Assembly: GCA_025403435.1 (NCBI GenBank)
Contig: CM046354.1
Span: 17,176,424 to 17,240,423 of the forward strand
Length of the DNA: 64,000 nt
Origin: Artocarpus heterophyllus
Taxonomy: Eukaryota > Streptophyta > Magnoliopsida > Rosales > Moraceae
Direction: 5' to 3'
Part shown: positions 60,861 through 64,000 of the stretch, one piece after another
Layout: each line of letters starts with the position of its first letter
How positions within the stretch are numbered: the first letter of the stretch is position 1
The notes under the pieces: model-generated
Told to the model about the DNA's origin: nothing
The model's input: only the letters and a program-made list of their open reading frames with translations
Databases searched by the model: none
Program-made: the position numbers and the translations under genes

Positions 60861-62506
60861 AAATATTTAAAAGATTATTAGCTCTAGAACTTTGAGGACT
60901 ATAGCAATTTAGTCCCTTAAACTTTTAATTTTTGGAATATTACTCCCTAAACTTCTATTTTTTAATATGTTTGACCCCTAACGCTAATATTAAGCAACGA
61001 TTTATAAAATTTAACAGCAATGATTGTGTGTCATTGTTTGATATCTTGAACGTGTACAAAAAAAAAAAAAAAACATATTATCTATCTTCAGCTGTTCTCT
61101 TATCTTTTGTTAGAACCTGTTGAGAATTAGAAAATTTTGCATTTAATATAACTATTACGCAAATTTTTTGGTTATTATGTGTCATGGATGTGATTATTTA
61201 TGTTGAGTTTTTGAAATCCTTTATTATTTTTGGAGGACGTGACCAAAATTAAAAAAAAAAAAATGGTTTCAGAAACTAATCCGTCAAAGTTCAAAGTTCA
61301 AAGTTCACAGACAGAAATATTATAATCCTTAAACTTAGGGATTAATAATTTTTTCGAAAGATTTTTTTTTCCAAGTAGTGCCCTTCATTAATAGGCAAAT
61401 TTTCCATCTGGAATTGTTAACGATCGACTGGCTAGTGCAACTGAGAATTTGATTCTCATACATGTTGTCTAATAGAATTATAGGAGACCACCAATCAGAG
61501 ACATCGAGCAACATTAATGCTTTCTTTTTAAGCTAGTGCAACTAAAAATCTAAATTCTGGTAAATGTTCTCTAATCGAATTATAGGAGAGACTAATCAGA
61601 GAGCTCGAGCACCATTTGTGCTTTTTCTTTTCAGTCTTTTGAGAGTGTCAAAATCTTATTGGGTCCATCAAAGTCGTCCCAAAGTTGTCTCATTATTAAA
61701 GTAAGACGAAATGACCCAGAGGAATCCGTTTGCTGATTGGCCGAAGTAAAATGGATATCATTTGCTGCGCTGCAAGAGAAAAGAGCCTGAATTTGTCATT
61801 TCGTTGCTGGAACTGGAAAACAAGTTTTAATAGGCATAAAGTATGAGGTGTCTAAGAATTATTATTAGAATTATAAAAATAATTATTAAATAGTATAAAA
61901 TTTTTATATATTATAATTAAAAATAAAAATTATTATAATATAAAATTTGTAAATATTAAAATATTTTAAACTATAAAAATGATTCTCACGCGCTTGTCAA
62001 ACATTTAGTAGTTTAAACTATATTTGTTTTGAAATTTTGTTGGAGATAATATTAAACCAAATTTGCCTAGAATTCTTGTGGCTATATATTATATACATCA
62101 CTTTGGACTGATTGCACATTGAATGATCTATAAAGTCCCAGTTCCGCTGAGGTTCAGGTGCTGTTTTTCCTCCTCTTCTTTTACTTAATTTTCGGTTTCT
62201 TTTCCCCTTTTTCTTTGCTCATTTTGTGATTATATTCACACGTAAAGATCACGTCTCTGCTTCATTTATTAATTTATATGTGTGCTTAACGTTTATTGTC
62301 TTCAAACTGATCTCTTTCTGAGTTGTTTTATTGTCAACCAAAAAAACATGAAAAGAGGCTAAAACCCGTTTCTTTCTCTGTCATTCTCTTTTGAATCGCA
62401 GCAATTACAACACAAACGAATCCTTCGTGCGATGTTTTCTCTGCTGCCAAGATGAGATTCATGATTCTTATATACTGGAACAACCCTATCTAATGCTGGA
62501 AGAACC
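60861..62506 (+). promoter_or_regulatory. Intergenic DNA and promoter of SDE3-like copy E
   Basis: 60861-61260 is the unit junction. The promoter has the duplicated CCAAT segment (61432-61532, 61533-61625), the AT-rich insertion (61834-62018) and CTATAAAG at 62128-62135. From about 62020 to 62400 it is almost identical to copy D. The ancestral start is ACG at 62416-62418, followed by a 12-bp deletion and the shared frameshift. Confidence 0.6.
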
Positions 62507-63631
62507 ATGGGAAACCTTTTTGGAAAAACAAGTTCTCATTCTCCTCCTCACACCCATCAAGTACGCGAATCCAATATTCCCACTTCAGTTCCGCGTAATA
62601 ACACCACGAGTGACAGGTCTTCTTATGCTCAGACATCGTTGCAAAATGATAATCGAGCAAGAAGGGACTTGGAAGCCAAACTGCTTGTCGCGGTTTTACA
62701 AAGATCACAATCACAATTATCATCAACTTCTAGACCACGTCAACCCACATCCTCTCCTAAAACCCAAACATCTTCATCTTATAAAGTACCACAATCTTCT
62801 TCCGTTAGTTCATCTTCAACCCTTCCAAAGCCTGCAAAGTCTGCACCTTTGTACAAGTCACTCGAGTCCTTGATTGATTCTCCATCTCCTTCTCAATCTG
62901 ACTCGTCATCCGAGAAGCAACCTCGGATCCTGAAGCCTGCTCTTACAAAGGTGGCTCATCAGCAAGGGAAGACAAATTATTTGCTAGCCGAGAATGATTC
63001 ATTGCCTTTGTACTTGATTCCTGATGATGTCAAGGATTTGATCAAGAAAGACATTGTACCGGATGTTCTGAAGAAGCCTTTGTCTCCCTCTACATACAAG
63101 GATTTCTTTGCTGCTCTGTTATATGCTGAGGACTACTATTATGAGGTACGCTTGATTTTGCCCTTTCACATTGCTCTAGAGTATATCTGCAAGGTACGCT
63201 TGAAGGACAGTTAGTTTTTAGAGGTCTTTTGTATTCATTTTTTTTTTTTTCTGATTTGTATCAATGATATGTTTTCCATTAATTTTCTTTTTTCTATCTG
63301 TATTGACCAATTTTTACAGAATTTTCGATAGATAAGGCACCGCCAATTTTCTCGATAATGTGCTACTTAATTCTAACCTACAAAAGTTAATTTATTTTGT
63401 TTGAATTAGAAATGGAGCGAATATAAACTCCAGAATGTGACATTGGAGTTGCAAAGAGCAGCAGTCTATAAGAAATCCGACAGACAAAAAGGTGTAAATC
63501 AAAAGGAAGAAAAGGATGATACCATCTTTGTGGCATTCAAACTCGATGCTATTCGTGACAGACGGCCATTTCTTTTGTCAAGGGACTCAGCTTATGCACG
63601 ACCTTCAGGTAGTGAAGCTGAACCCTTTCAG
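62507..63631 (+). CDS. SDE3/MOV10-like copy E, partial (exons 1 and 2)
   Basis: Exons 62507-63145 and 63410-63631 are in frame; exon 3 lies beyond the window. It starts MGNLFGKTSS as in C and D. The splice donor after exon 1 is GTACGC rather than GTATGC. Exon 1 mixes C-like residues (RQPTSSP, STLPKP) and D-like ones (DVLKKPLSPSTYK). Exon 2 has GVNQ and IRDRR. An overlapping 160-codon frame at 62391-62873 in another phase lacks an ATG and results from the shared deletion. Confidence 0.6.
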
Positions 63632-64000
63632 GTAATCTTCCTCAACTTGAAGTGCCATATACTGAAATAAGTAACTGCAAACAGTAATATTTATAAAGCC
63701 AATTGAATAATACTGCTGATTTTATAAAACTAGGTTAGTTTATTTATTTATTTTTAAATTGATGCTTCATCTTTAATTTGAATTTTCAAAGACAAACAAT
63801 AATATAATGAGAAAATTCCCCGATAATAATTCTTTACAACATATCTTTGGCTTAGCCACCAAAAAAAAAAAAAAAAAAGCTTTGAGTCTGTGTTTAATCA
63901 TATTTTGATGAGGTAAGCCATGGAGCTCAATACTTTTGTTTGACAAACTATATTGCTGAAGACATGCATTGCCTCTCATTTTAACAACTATGTCCCCAAA
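63632..64000 (+). other. Intron 2 of copy E (incomplete)
   Basis: Matches 21883-22250 of B and 1-260 of copy A. The donor is CAG|GTAATC at 63632. The window ends inside the intron. Confidence 0.8.

Noticed and set aside
62391..62873. 160-codon plus-strand frame overlapping exon 1 of copy E
   Set aside because: It has no ATG at its start and arises from the shared frameshift deletion plus TAG to TAT; the true exon frame is 62507-63145.

Overview
The window is AT-rich nuclear DNA from a flowering plant, most likely a eudicot. The evidence is spliced genes with GT-AG introns, plant-type Copia and chromodomain Gypsy retrotransposons, tRNA-Met primer-binding sites, a tRNA-derived SINE-like unit, and gene copies resembling the plant RNA-silencing helicase SDE3 (MOV10/Armitage family). 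The species cannot be named from sequence alone. There are no bacterial features.

Layout. (1) 1-541 is a truncated remnant (copy A) of a tandem array: only the start of an SDE3-like intron 2 is left. (2) 541-19390 is unrelated, transposon-rich DNA. It holds a probable non-coding LTR element (1936-8391, 5-bp direct repeat GCAAC) containing a hAT-like element (4193-5045, 8-bp duplication GTGTATGT) and a truncated Copia LTR. A decayed full-length Copia element follows (8725-17434, minus strand, duplication CTTAC), then low-information sequence. (3) 19390-64000 is a tandem array of units of about 10.0 kb (B, C, D and the start of E). Each complete unit carries, in order, a promoter, a three-exon SDE3-like gene, a fragment of a TRAPPII TRS120-like gene, and an inverted pair of LTR-derived arms with a Copia solo LTR in the left arm. 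In unit B an 11,741-bp chromodomain Gypsy element (28154-39894, minus strand, duplication TGAAT) sits in the loop between the arms. With it removed, the unit spacings are 10,010, 9,980 and 10,013 bp.

The SDE3-like copies keep long open exons and splice sites, but they lack recognisable Walker A, DEAG-box and motif III residues and stop before the second RecA domain. They therefore look like pseudohelicases or decaying genes rather than active helicases. Copy B has the only intact original start codon. C, D and E share a lost ATG and a 22-bp frameshifting deletion, but have gained a well-placed downstream ATG that begins with a predicted N-myristoylation motif. Patchwork similarity between units points to gene conversion or unequal exchange.

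Both full-length retrotransposons have lost function. The Copia element has stops and an altered protease motif. The Gypsy element has lost the reverse-transcriptase YxDD block, carries K for the third catalytic residue of its integrase, and has a broken chromodomain. Protein family assignments rest on motif recognition by eye; no database search was run.
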